Shown: positions 52,601 through 61,770 of the stretch, piece after piece
Layout of the letters: each line of letters starts with the position of its first letter
How positions within the stretch are numbered: position 1 is the first letter of the stretch
Assembly (NCBI RefSeq): GCF_047511655.1
Contig: NC_133387.1
Location: 25,352,353-25,416,352 of the forward strand
Length of the DNA stretch: 64,000 nt
From: Castor canadensis
Lineage: Eukaryota > Chordata > Mammalia > Rodentia > Castoridae
Direction of reading: 5' to 3'
Notes under the pieces: generated by a model
What the model saw: the letters and a program-made list of their open reading frames with translations, nothing else
Databases searched by the model: none
What the model was told of the DNA's origin: nothing
Position numbers and translations under genes: made by a program

Positions 52601-54534
52601 GTCTGAACCATGTGCAGAGGTGGGCAATCTCAGCAGAGTCCTGCAGACTGCTGAGGCTGACTTGTTACATTTGGGTCAGGTTAACACATGGACCAGGTAT
52701 CTGTTCAGGGATCAGTAACTTCAAGTGGCTTTGGGTCCTGCCCAGGCAGTGTGGTGGAGCTGAGGTGGCCTGGTGATTTCTGGACCCTTAGTTAAATCTC
52801 TTCTTCAGTCTCCTCAGGATCCTATCTGTGGGTGAGCATCCATGTGGGGTGGCATTTCTTCCAGAAATAGCTGACTATTCTCCATCCAACACTTTTAGCT
52901 TGGGATTCAAAGGAACTCAACAAATATCCTGATCAGCCTAGAGCGTGACTTTGCTTTTATTAACTCACATGTGTATCAGAAGATGCTCTGAAGTCTGAAG
53001 GAAGGCTGGGGGTTGGCCAACATTGCAGGCCCCATCCAGGTTGGGTGACCAGTGTAGCCAAGGCCTGCAAGAGCCAGCTCACACAGGAGAGTGGGTGGTC
53101 TAGTGGGCTGACCACTACACTTATGCTTCTACACTTCTGTAAGTGTAGGAAAAGGAAAAAGGTAGAATGGGAAGGAGCCAGGCTGGGATCACTGAGAAGA
53201 TGTCATATCAAAATTCATTCATTTCTTTAACTTTTTTGATAGGGCCAATAAGATGGCTTATTAAATGGGACCCTGGATTTTAGGGAAATATTTGAAATAT
53301 TTGCTCAACAAATAAAGAATATCAACTGGAAATAGGGAGGTGATGGAACAGCTGAAGAATTGTGCCCAAAGTTGTGATCCAAGTAATGAGGTCTTCAGTG
53401 GTGTGCCATAGAGCTGTCTTGGGCTTTTGTATAATGTCCTCTATTCTGACAAAGGGAGTTGTCATAGAAAGGGAAGAGGAGTCTCTCTGTGCAAATGGTT
53501 TTCTTCTGCATTAATATGTTCTTGGGGAAAATATTTGTCTTCAAACTGATAACCCCTGATGATCAGCCAGGCTTAGAACTTTACTTGTTCCTTGTCTGGA
53601 GGAAGTAAGGTCAAAAGAAGGAGAAAAGAGGTGGAGGTGGATCTAAATCAGTGACCCAGTTTCCTTGCTTTCTAGAAAGGCACCCTTGATAGGCACTTGT
53701 GCTGAGGCAGAGCAAAGCAAGGCTGTACTAGAGAGAAAAAGGGAGCAGCAGAGCCTGTCCTCTGACTCCACCGTGAGACCATGTCAGAGAGCAGGTTGGG
53801 AGGACAGCCAAACCGAAGGCCGCATCCAGGATGGCTATGCGTCAGGGACCTGCAGGGGAGACAGAGCCCCCCAGCACCCCCAAACACATGCTCAGAACCT
53901 TCCTTCTAGTGATCTTTTCTGTCCTGCCTTGGAGGACTCGTGTACTACATATTTAAGTGGCTACAGTTGAGAGGTGAAGCCAACACACTGGTGAGACTCC
54001 ATAGGGGTCTGGCCAAGCTGCAGTGACAGGACACAGCCAACAAGAGATTCAGAGAGAACATAAGGCCTGCAAGTTCACTGAGAGTGCACGATGTGCCCAG
54101 TGCCAAAAACCGACACAGGCTCAGACTCGGTGATAGTGGCCATAGAAAGGGGAAGCATGTTGGCCGTAGCCCTGCCTAGGCCCCTCTGCAGGAGAGTTCC
54201 TAGTGGGCCCTGAAGGATCTGGGAAGCAAAGGGCCTTTGGGCCTGGACCCTGTTCATGCTCATCCTAAAGACAGGAAGTCCACAAAGAGAGGACTCTGGG
54301 GAGTGGTTGGTGATGGAGGAGAGGGACGAGGGAAACAGAGAGGCTCAGGGGAGAATGGGAGTCAGTGAGAGAAGGTTCTGGGAAAGGCATATGGCCTTAT
54401 TACCAGAAAGAAGTTTCTATCCTTTGGAGCTATTCAGAGATGAACCTGGTGGCCTCAGAAGAGCACATTTTGTGAGTACTTTGTGTGAGGCCCTAGGTTG
54501 ACAGCTTCATGGGGGATTTCTCATACACTCTTTC

Positions 54535-54680
54535 TACGAATTCTCAATGTATAGCTATAGTTAGCCCATTTTGCACAGGTGGGAATAGGCCCAGGGAGAG
54601 CAGGTCTCAGCGTCACATGGCCAGTAAGTGATAGAGTGCAGCCTCCAACCTGGGCAGTCTGACTTGGGAGCACCCATTAT
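54535..54680 (-). mobile_element. MIR SINE, inverse
   Basis: cccattttgcacaggtggga, gtcacatggccagtaagtga and cctgggcagtctgacttggg are inverse MIR landmarks. Confidence 0.75.
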
Positions 54681-55379
54681 TACTCTCGGTGGTACTCTGC
54701 CTACTTGGTCCTGAAGGCTGGAGAGTGAATGGTCAGACATTCACTCACATATTTCAAGCAAGACAAACATGAAGTACCTGCTATATGCCCCATGCCAGGA
54801 GCTCGTGGAGTTTATAGACAACCCAGCATCCTACTCAGAAAGAGAACTCAATGCTCTTTCTACAGTGGAGTCTCTTTTGGGCCTGTGCCAGACCCCAAAT
54901 GTTAGGGACATTGCCATTCTAAGCTACATTGGTCTGTGGGAAGCTTGAAGGAGGAGGGACTAGAAGACCCAGGGTGCATCTGATTTATGTGACAGAAACT
55001 CTGCATGGACATTGACCTTTAAGGGGAGGTGGGTTAGGAATATTAGGGGTTTTAGGGGTTCCAAAAAAATTTACCAAGTGTCTTCATGAGCTTCTGTTTT
55101 CTCAATGGCAAATTTCTGAGACTCCTTCCAAAGGCAAAAATTCTGTCTAGCTTTAGAGCATACTTGCCTCTTTCATAGTACTTAGGAATCTTCAAGATGG
55201 TGATGGTTGATTCAGAAATCGTGCTACTGGGTATATATTCAAAGGAAAGCAAAGTAGTATGCTGAAGAGATATCTGCACTCCATGTGGACTGCAGCACCA
55301 TTCAAACAGCCGAGATAGCTACCAAAGTAGCTATCTATTAACAGATAATAACTAAAAAATATATAGTCATAAAAAAATA

Positions 55380-55700
55380 AGCCTGGCTCAGTAGCTCATA
55401 CCTGTAATCCCAGCTACTGAGGAAGCAGAGATAGCGGGGACTGTAGTTTGAGACCAGTTCAGGCAAAAAAAGTTTGCAAGCCCACATCTCAACCAATAAA
55501 AAAGCTGAATGTGGTAATTCGCCTATCATCCAAGCTACTAGGTTAACATAAGTAGGAGGATCAAGTCCAGGCCATCTTGGGCATAAGCTCCAGAACTTAT
55601 TTGAAAGATACCTAACGTGAAAATGACTGGGGGTGTGGCTCAAGTGGTAGAGTGCTTGCCTGGCACGAAGCCCTGATGTCAAAATCCCCAATACCACACC
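55380..55700 (+). mobile_element. Long composite SINE: two 7SL-like units plus ID
   Basis: A first 7SL-like unit (cagtagctcatacctgtaat) is followed by a second, more diverged one from about 55503 (ctgaatgtggtaattcgcct). An ID part then follows (ggtgtggctcaagtggtaga, gtgcttgcctggcacgaag). A sister copy in inverse order lies at 56551-56899. Confidence 0.65.
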
Positions 55701-55789
55701 CACACACAAAAAAGCTGAAATCCTGTCACTTTTGTTTACATGGATGAGCCTGGAGGACATTATGTTAAGTGAAATAAACCTGGCACAGG

Positions 55790-55855
55790 GACTGCAGGTA
55801 TGGCTCAAGCGGTCGAGGCCCTAGGTTCAATCCCTAGTATCACAAACAAAAAACA
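55790..55855 (+). mobile_element. ID-like SINE, internally deleted
   Basis: It reads aggtatggctcaagcggtcg and gaggccctaggttcaatccc. The middle of the element is missing compared with complete neighbours. Confidence 0.75.
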
Positions 55856-56185
55856 GGCACAGAAAGATAACTGAAAGCTAAAAAAGTCAATTCCATATAA
55901 GCAGAGAGTAGAATAGCAGTGGTCAGAGGCCAGAAAGGGTAGGAAGAAGGCAGAACAGAATGAAGGGATGGTTAACAGGTACAAAAATACAGTTAGATAG
56001 GAGGGACTACAGCATAGTCGGGAGACTCAAAACTAGAAGAGAAGATATTGAGTTTCCAATATAAAGAAATGATATTATCGAGTTGTTAATTGCCTGATTT
56101 GATCATTGTACATTGTATACATGTATTCAACTAACACATTGTACCTCATGAATATATACAATTATGATATGTAAATTAAGGTTCT

Positions 56186-56355
56186 TTGCAGTACTGGGGT
56201 TTGAACTCAGGGCCTTGTGCTTGCTAGGCAGCTGCTCTACCACTTGAGCCACGCCCCATCTCTGTAAATTAAGTTTTTAAAGGGGCTGGGGTAGAGTGTA
56301 GAGCATTTGCCTGCCATGTGTAAGGCCCTGGATTTGATCCCCAGCAGCACACACA
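56186..56355. mobile_element. Two neighbouring ID-like SINEs in opposite directions
   Basis: The minus copy is at 56186-56265 (gcagtactggggtttgaact, tgctctaccacttgagccac). The plus copy is at 56281-56355 (ggggctggggtagagtgtag, gccctggatttgatccccag). Confidence 0.82.
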
Positions 56356-56468
56356 CAAAAAAAATGTAAACAAATTTAAATGGTGATGATGGGCAAGTTC
56401 CCATCACGAGGGGCTGAAAACCCTAACTATTCCCTCCCTGTTTAGGTTTCCTTAGTTCCTGTTCATAC

Positions 56469-56470
<2 letters not shown>

Positions 56471-56510
<40 letters not shown>
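56471..56510. repeat. (GA)n microsatellite
   Basis: A long GA run, interrupted by gcgaga near its end. Confidence 0.93.
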
Positions 56511-56511
<1 letters not shown>

Positions 56512-56550
56512 CGCTATGTTTAGTTTTGCCTCAGGTTTTAATTTTCTCCA

Positions 56551-56899
56551 TTCTTTTTTTTTTTTCCTTTTTTTGGCGCTATTGGAGTTTGAAACTCAGG
56601 GCCTTGAGCTTGCCACTCAAGGCACTCTGCCACTTGAACCAAACCTCTAGCTCTGCTTATTTTTAGATAGGGTCTCATTTTTAGCCCATACAAGCCTGGA
56701 CTGTGATCCTCCTATTTTAAACTTCCTTACCTTTGCTGCAATGACAGGTGTGTACCACCTTACCCAGCTTTTTTCTGTTGAGATAAGGTCTCACATTTTT
56801 TTGGTGGGCGGGGGGTGCCTGGGCTGGCATTGAATAGCTGTCCTGATCTCAGCCTCCAAAGTAGCTAGGATTATAGGCATGAATCACCAGTGCCTAGCT
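56551..56899 (-). mobile_element. Long composite SINE, inverse (ID plus two 7SL-like units)
   Basis: The plus strand reads poly-T and the inverse ID part (gagtttgaaactcagggcct). The inverse of one 7SL-like unit follows (tgacaggtgtgtaccacctt), then the inverse of another (aagtagctaggattataggc). The arrangement is that of 55380-55700. Confidence 0.65.
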
Positions 56900-56981
56900 G
56901 ATTTTCTCTATTCTTTATTTTTCAGCTTCATTGTTTTTTCCGCTTACCTTTAGTATCTCCTTTCTATTTATTTTGGGTTTG

Positions 56982-57066
56982 TTTACTTATTTATTTATTT
57001 TCAGATCTAACCTAGGGCCATACACATGTTAAGTGTTCACTCTACCACTGGGTTATACTCCCAGTC
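56982..57066 (-). mobile_element. ID-like SINE, inverse
   Basis: It contains tctaacctagggccatacac and ttcactctaccactgggtta. Confidence 0.65.
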
Positions 57067-57247
57067 CTTATTTTGGGTTTATTTGGCTCTTCTTTTTCAG
57101 CTTAACGTAAAAATTTATATTTTAAACATTTTTTTCTCTGTTAATATAAATATTTAAAGATATAAATTGGCCTCTAAACACTGTTATAGTTATATCTGTC
57201 ACTTTTTGATACATTGTTTTTATTGTCATTCAATTCAAATTCTTTTG

Positions 57248-57335
57248 TGTGTGTGGTGGTGGTACTGATGTTTGAATTCAGGGTTTTGGGTTTGCTAGGC
57301 AGATACTCTTATCACTTGAACCACACTCTCAACCC
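57248..57335 (-). mobile_element. ID-like SINE, inverse
   Basis: It contains gtactgatgtttgaattcag, ggtttgctaggcagatactc and atcacttgaaccacactctc. Confidence 0.8.
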
Positions 57336-57689
57336 GCAATTAAAATTCTTTCAAATTTCCCTTATACTTTCTCTTTTAACCCAGGGAACATTTAGATGTG
57401 TATTGCTTCTTTCTAGGAGTTTGGGAATTTTCCAGGTACCTTTCTGTTACTGTGCTAGCTTCAGTTCACTGATCCTTTCTTTTGCTGTCCACTCTGCTGT
57501 TTTCACTGTGGTCAAAGAGTCAATTCTCCATTGCACATACTGCACTTTTCAGTTCTGGAATTTCCATTTGGTTTGTTCTTATTCACAGTGAATATTGCAT
57601 ATCTGGATTCTTTGACCCTAATCTTTTATTCTCTGAAGAACACACAATCAGCTTTGATACCACAAAAGGAGGTTTAGGTGGGGGTGAGA

Positions 57690-57839
57690 GATCTTTAATC
57701 CCAGAGTTTGTCCTTGGGAGGCTTAGGATAATTCATGGAACCCAAAAGCATCTTTAGAGGCAGGTCCTACAGGGGAGGGAAAACAGTGGAAGGATAATGT
57801 ATAAGAGATCGGAGGACGTGGGGACAGCCCACGCACAAG
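57690..57839 (+). promoter_or_regulatory. OPN1SW: OPN1SW proximal promoter
   Basis: Just upstream of the start codon lie TAATCC (57696-57701), the consensus bound by the photoreceptor factor CRX, and a TATAAG box at 57800-57805, about 35 bases before the ATG. A start site about 30 bp after this box would leave a very short leader. Motif identity is seen; function is inferred. Confidence 0.55.
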
Positions 57840-58184
57840 ATGTCAGAGGAGGAGGACTTTTATCTATTCAAGAACACCTCCTCAGTGGGGCCCTGGGATG
57901 GGCCTCAGTACCACATTGCCCCTGTCTGGGCCTTCCACCTCCAGGCAGCCTTCATGGGCTTTGTCTTCTTTGCAGGGACACTGCTCATGCCACAGTTCTG
58001 GTGGCTACACTACTCTACAAAAAGTTGAGGCAGCCACTCAACTACATTCTGGTCAATGTGTCCCTGGGGGGCTTCCTCTTCTGCATCTTTTCTGTCTTCA
58101 CTGTCTTCATCGCCAGCTGTCATGGATACTTTCTCTTTGACCGCCACATTTGTGCTTTGGAGGCCTTCCTGGGCTCTGTAGCAG
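57840..58184 (+). pseudogene. OPN1SW: OPN1SW exon 1, one-base deletion in helix I
   Basis: This exon is 345 bp where 346 would keep the frame. Glycosylation site NTSS is present. After the missing base, the shifted frame is [16 protein letters not shown] then stop. The ancestral frame resumes as [20 protein letters not shown] and runs to FLGSVAG at the donor gtacta. Confidence 0.9.
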
Positions 58185-58419
58185 GTACTACAGGGGAAGA
58201 GGGCTGGGGAGAGGCAAAGGGCACTACTACTCCAGGGTTGGAACCTTGGTTGACGGGGGCCCTAAGCCCAGAGTAGAATTTTGACCAAAGCAAGATATTT
58301 GAGTTTTAAACTCCAAATGTTAGTCCAACCCTGTCTCTCTGGATTTGCTCCACCCAATCTGTATTCCATTCCACTGGGTGGGACTCTGTCTACCCCATTC
58401 TCCTCACATTTTGCCACAG

Positions 58420-58588
58420 GTCTGGTGACAGGCTGGTCACTGGCCTTTCTGGCCTTTGAGCGATACATTGTCATCTGTAAACCCTTCGGCAACTTCCGCT
58501 TCAACTCCAAGCATGCATTGATGGTGATTCTGACTACCTGGACCATCGGCATTGGGGTCTCCATTCCACCCTTCTGTGGCTGGAGCCG
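58420..58588 (+). pseudogene. OPN1SW: OPN1SW exon 2 (helices III-IV), itself intact
   Basis: This 169-bp exon encodes [20 protein letters not shown], with the ERY motif, through IPPFCGWSR. It has canonical splice sites and no stop in the ancestral frame. Confidence 0.93.
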
Positions 58589-58937
58589 GTAAGTGCAGGG
58601 CAGTGGTTCTGACTTGGCTAGCAGCCTAGCTTGACGTGAGTGGAAAGAGCTTGGGCATTATCTTTCCGTTTTTGACCTATACTTAAAACAGTTGGAGTAG
58701 ACGAGGCGGAAGGGCTGTGGGAGATGAGTGACATTTACCCTAGAATTACTGATGTTTCTGCTGGTGAGGACAAGAAAATTCCTGTGCCCAAAGCCTTCTG
58801 GTATTTCCTGGGATCTAAGTGGAGAACACAACCCAGGAATCTCCCACTAGTGGAGGAATCCCCACTCCATTAATTCTTGTGGCGAACCCAGAGTGAGCAA
58901 GCGCTTATTCCATGGGTGACATCTTGGTCCTTTGCAG

Positions 58938-59103
58938 GTTTATCCCTGAGAGCCTGCAGTGTTCCTGTGGCCCTGACTGGTACACCGTGGGCACCAAATA
59001 CAGCAGCGAGTACTACAGCTGGTTCCTCTTCATCTTCTGCTTCATTATGCCTCTCTCCCTCATCTGCTTCTCCTACTCTCAGCTGCTGGGGACTCTCAGG
59101 GCT
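58938..59103 (+). pseudogene. OPN1SW: OPN1SW exon 3 (loop 2, helix V), itself intact
   Basis: This 166-bp exon encodes [20 protein letters not shown], with the disulfide Cys, and helix V. It ends SQLLGTLRA; human has TQLLRALKA, so a loop arginine is Gly here. The donor is gtgagt. Confidence 0.93.
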
Positions 59104-59315
59104 GTGAGTGGCTTTCGAGAGGGTCAGGGAGGAGTGGGGCAGGGGTCTCCAGGAGAGGTAAGAGTGAGTGCTCTAGAACATAAGATATATGTCAATGTCC
59201 ATGGCCAGATGGAGGGGGTTTCTAAAAGTAGCAAAGGAAGTGGGGAGGGGGAATGATGAAACAGAATGAAGAATAAAGGCAGAGTTATCTCTGCTCAAGT
59301 GTCAAGAGATGCACG

Positions 59316-59380
59316 TAGCTGGGGGGCATGGCTCATCAGCAGATGTGGAGGTTCTAAGTTGATTCCCAGCACTTCCAGGG
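59316..59380 (+). mobile_element. ID-like SINE in OPN1SW intron 3
   Basis: It reads gtagctggggggcatggctc and gttgattcccagcacttcc, a diverged and shortened ID element. Confidence 0.6.
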
Positions 59381-59582
59381 GAGGCAGTGTATGTGATCCC
59401 TTCCAACCTTGCAGACCAAAGAGCCACCGCCATCCTGCCTTCCTCAAGCAAGGAGAGCCAAAGACACTCAGCCAGAAAAGAGAGGCAGAGTGGACATTCC
59501 CCAACAGAAAAGGGTCCAGAGACCCGGGAGTTGGGGGGGCGGGGGGAGGGAAGAGATGTGATGCTCTCTGTGCTCTGTCCAG

Positions 59583-59822
59583 GTGGCAGCTCAGCAGCAG
59601 GAGTCAGCTACGACCCAGAAGGCTGAGCGGGAGGTGAGCCGCATGGTGGTGGTGATGGTGGGATCCTTCTGTCTCTGCTATGTGCCCTACGCTGCCCTGG
59701 CCATGTACATGGTCAACAACCATAACCACGGGCTTGATTTGCGGCTTGTCACCATCCCTGCCTTCTTCTCCAAGAGCTCTTGTGTCTACAGTCCCATCAT
59801 CTACTGCTTCATGAATAAGCAG
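59583..59822 (+). pseudogene. OPN1SW: OPN1SW exon 4 (helices VI-VII), NPxxY altered
   Basis: This 240-bp exon encodes [20 protein letters not shown], helix VI and helix VII with the retinal-binding Lys in FFSKS. The following motif is SPIIY in place of NPIIY. The reading frame is open. Confidence 0.93.
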
Positions 59823-60002
59823 GTAAAGCTGTCTACTCACATTCCCATGAGGTCCTGGCCCATAAGTCCCTGGTTCTTTCCGTCAATGATGCTGTACTCA
59901 GAGCACCCTGGACTCTCGTCAGAGGGCCTCTAAAGGCAGACAAGAGAAGCCACAGAAACTCCAAGTAGGCTAAGAAGTGATGTTTTTTCTATTTTGGATC
60001 TT

Positions 60003-60100
60003 TTTTCTTTTGTTTTGCCATTCTGAGGATCAAACTCAGCACCTCATTTGCCTCACCCATGCTAGGCAAGTGCTCTACCACTGAGCTACATTCCCACCCC
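60003..60100 (-). mobile_element. ID-like SINE, inverse, in OPN1SW intron 4
   Basis: It contains ttctgaggatcaaactcagc, catgctaggcaagtgctcta and ccactgagctacattcccac. Confidence 0.82.
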
Positions 60101-60229
60101 TAGATTTTCTGTTTGTTGATAGTTGTAAGTTCCATTCCCTTCCAAATTCCTCCTGCAGGAGGCAGGTGGCTCTAGACTAGAATTTATAAAGTTTTCAGGA
60201 TGAGGAAGACTTGCTCGAAACCATCTGAG

Positions 60230-60305
60230 GAGGGATGGCAGAGCGGCAGAAGAGGTAGAGCGCCTGCCTTGCATGTGAGACGCTAAGTTCAACTCCTGTA
60301 CCACA
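60230..60305 (+). mobile_element. ID-like SINE in OPN1SW intron 4
   Basis: It reads agaggtagagcgcctgcctt, gcatgtgagacgctaagttc and aactcctgtaccac, diverged but recognisable. Confidence 0.65.
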
Positions 60306-60493
60306 AACAGAACAAAAAGCCTCCAAACAAAAACCAAAACCAACCTCCCCCCCAAAAAACACAAAACAACAAAAACCATGAGTAGATGGGTATGAGAGAC
60401 ACTGTGTGTGTGGCTTTGGGGATACAAAGCTTGAGATCCACCTTGCATATGTCTGCCAATGGAGACCATCTCTATTTCTGTCTTTCCTTCTAG

Positions 60494-60613
60494 TTCCAAT
60501 CGTGCATCATGGAGATGGTGTGTAAGAAACCCATGACAGATGAATCTGACATGTCTGGTTCCCAAGGAACAGAAGTTTCTACTATTTCTTCTGGCAAAGT
60601 TAGCCCGAACTAA
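60494..60613 (+). pseudogene. OPN1SW: OPN1SW exon 5 (C-terminal tail), itself intact
   Basis: This 120-bp exon encodes [20 protein letters not shown] and a Ser/Thr-rich phosphorylation tail. It ends VSPN and TAA, matching the ...VGPN end in human. Confidence 0.93.
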
Positions 60614-61770
60614 GGACTCCACTTTGGCCTATTGGCAGCAAACAGACCTTCACATTTAAGTAAGTTTCTACTTTATCAAAAAAACTAACTAGTACAACAC
60701 AGAAAAAAGATGGAAAGGGGAGTGATGGCATTTTGAGGAGTCAATTTTTCATTTTCCTTTTATTTTCTTCCTGCCTACAAAGCTACTATTTGCAGCTCAA
60801 TCTACTTCAGACTGTTCAAAGGCCTTTTCAAAGATCACATTTCCACTCCTAAGTAACATCCTTCAGACTACTCAGAGAACTCTGAGAATATGGCTGATAC
60901 TTTAGTGTATGGTTATTACTTTTTATTTTCAGTAAACTTCTATGCCCCACATCAGGGGTCCAAGATGATATATTCCGGGTTAGAACAAACTTAAGAAAAC
61001 ACCTTAGAGATGGGAGATGGGAAAGAAAAATGAAACAAACCCCAAACACTTACTGGTAGGTCTCAAATATGAGTGTGAGAGAACTTTCTTATGCTATCTC
61101 TGCCAATAGTTGTTATAGCTTTGGCTGGGGCAGCCATGTCCGTAAGCCCCTGTGCCACACTGAAATATTCTAGGTGCGCCTCTGTTTACTTTGGCTAAAA
61201 TAATACATCTGATGTAAGCTGCACATTAGTTTAATGGCCCTGATGTTTTAAAAATGAACTTGCATGTATTAATACCATTTACAACCTATACCAAGTGTTA
61301 AGAAAGTTTTACATTTTTTTTTTCCACCCTCAAAAGAGCCTTCTTGAAATAAACACCAAGATAACTGTGTGTACATCTACCACACAAGGAATGTATGTGG
61401 TGTCAGGTAATTATGCAATGCCCTGGGCTGCTCTTCAATGATATGGCCTCTGGAAAGTAGAGAAGGGCTACAGCTGAGTAAAAGGATGCTATAAGACTCT
61501 AGAAATAGGAGGAAAGGAATAACTAATTTGGGAGAAGGCAGTACTTTCTCTGGGGCTGGGAGGAGGTATGGTGAACCTTCTACAAGAATTCCTTTTCTGT
61601 GGCATTTTATTATATTTTATTTTTGCAGTAATGGGGTTTGAACTCGGCCTCGCACTTGCTAAGGCAGGCACTCTTCCACTTGAGGTTCTCTGCCAGCCCT
61701 GTGGCATTTTATAGAGCCTATAATCCTAAGTGAGTTCCATTTCTAAGAGAATGAAAGACACACATACTCC
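60614..61770. other. OPN1SW 3' flank / gap to CALU
   Basis: This 1.16-kb stretch holds an AATAAA at 61348-61353 on the plus strand, which could serve OPN1SW, and an inverse ID SINE at 61617-61700. No other gene is seen. Confidence 0.5.
61617..61700 (-). mobile_element. ID-like SINE, inverse
   Basis: It contains gcagtaatggggtttgaact and gctaaggcaggcactcttcc, ending in ctgccagccc. Confidence 0.75.

Larger units (their letters stand above)
55190..56285 (+). mobile_element. L1M 3' end interrupted by three SINEs
   Basis: L1 sequence is recognisable on both sides of each insertion: ggactgcagcaccattcaaa, gaggacattatgttaagtga, agttagataggagggactac, gatttgatcattgtacattg, tgaatatatacaattatgat. SINEs occupy about 55380-55700, 55790-55855 and 56186-56265, so all three are younger than the LINE. 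Confidence 0.78.
49642..57690. other. Intergenic region between tRNA-Pro and OPN1SW
   Basis: No coding exon is visible from 49.7 to 55.1 kb, only MIR-like remnants (about 50160-50235 and 54535-54680) and unique sequence. From 55.2 to 57.6 kb repeats dominate: an L1M 3' end with SINEs inserted, a GA microsatellite, several ID elements and a long composite SINE. Confidence 0.5.
57840..60613 (+). pseudogene. OPN1SW: OPN1SW short-wavelength (UV-type) cone opsin, frameshifted
   Basis: SWS1 cone opsin is a seven-helix G-protein-coupled pigment that binds 11-cis-retinal in cone outer segments. All five exons are present in order, with sizes typical of the family (exons 2-5: 169, 166, 240 and 120 bp) and intact GT-AG sites. 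Exon 1 starts [20 protein letters not shown] but lacks one base at about 57986/57987, where ctcaatgcc is expected and ctcatgcc is found. The frame then reaches TGA at 58026-58028 after 62 codons. Beyond it the old frame continues openly to the normal stop. The counterion Glu (CALE), both disulfide cysteines, ERY and the Schiff-base Lys (FFSKS) are kept, but NPxxY reads SPIIY. It is probably a recently inactivated gene. The alternative is a sequencing or assembly error. Confidence 0.85.

Noticed and set aside
57797-58276. Upstream ATG giving an open frame that joins the later opsin frame
   Set aside because: It would replace the whole N-terminus and helix I with unrelated sequence and reads past the exon 1 donor. 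It is not a plausible rescue of the opsin.
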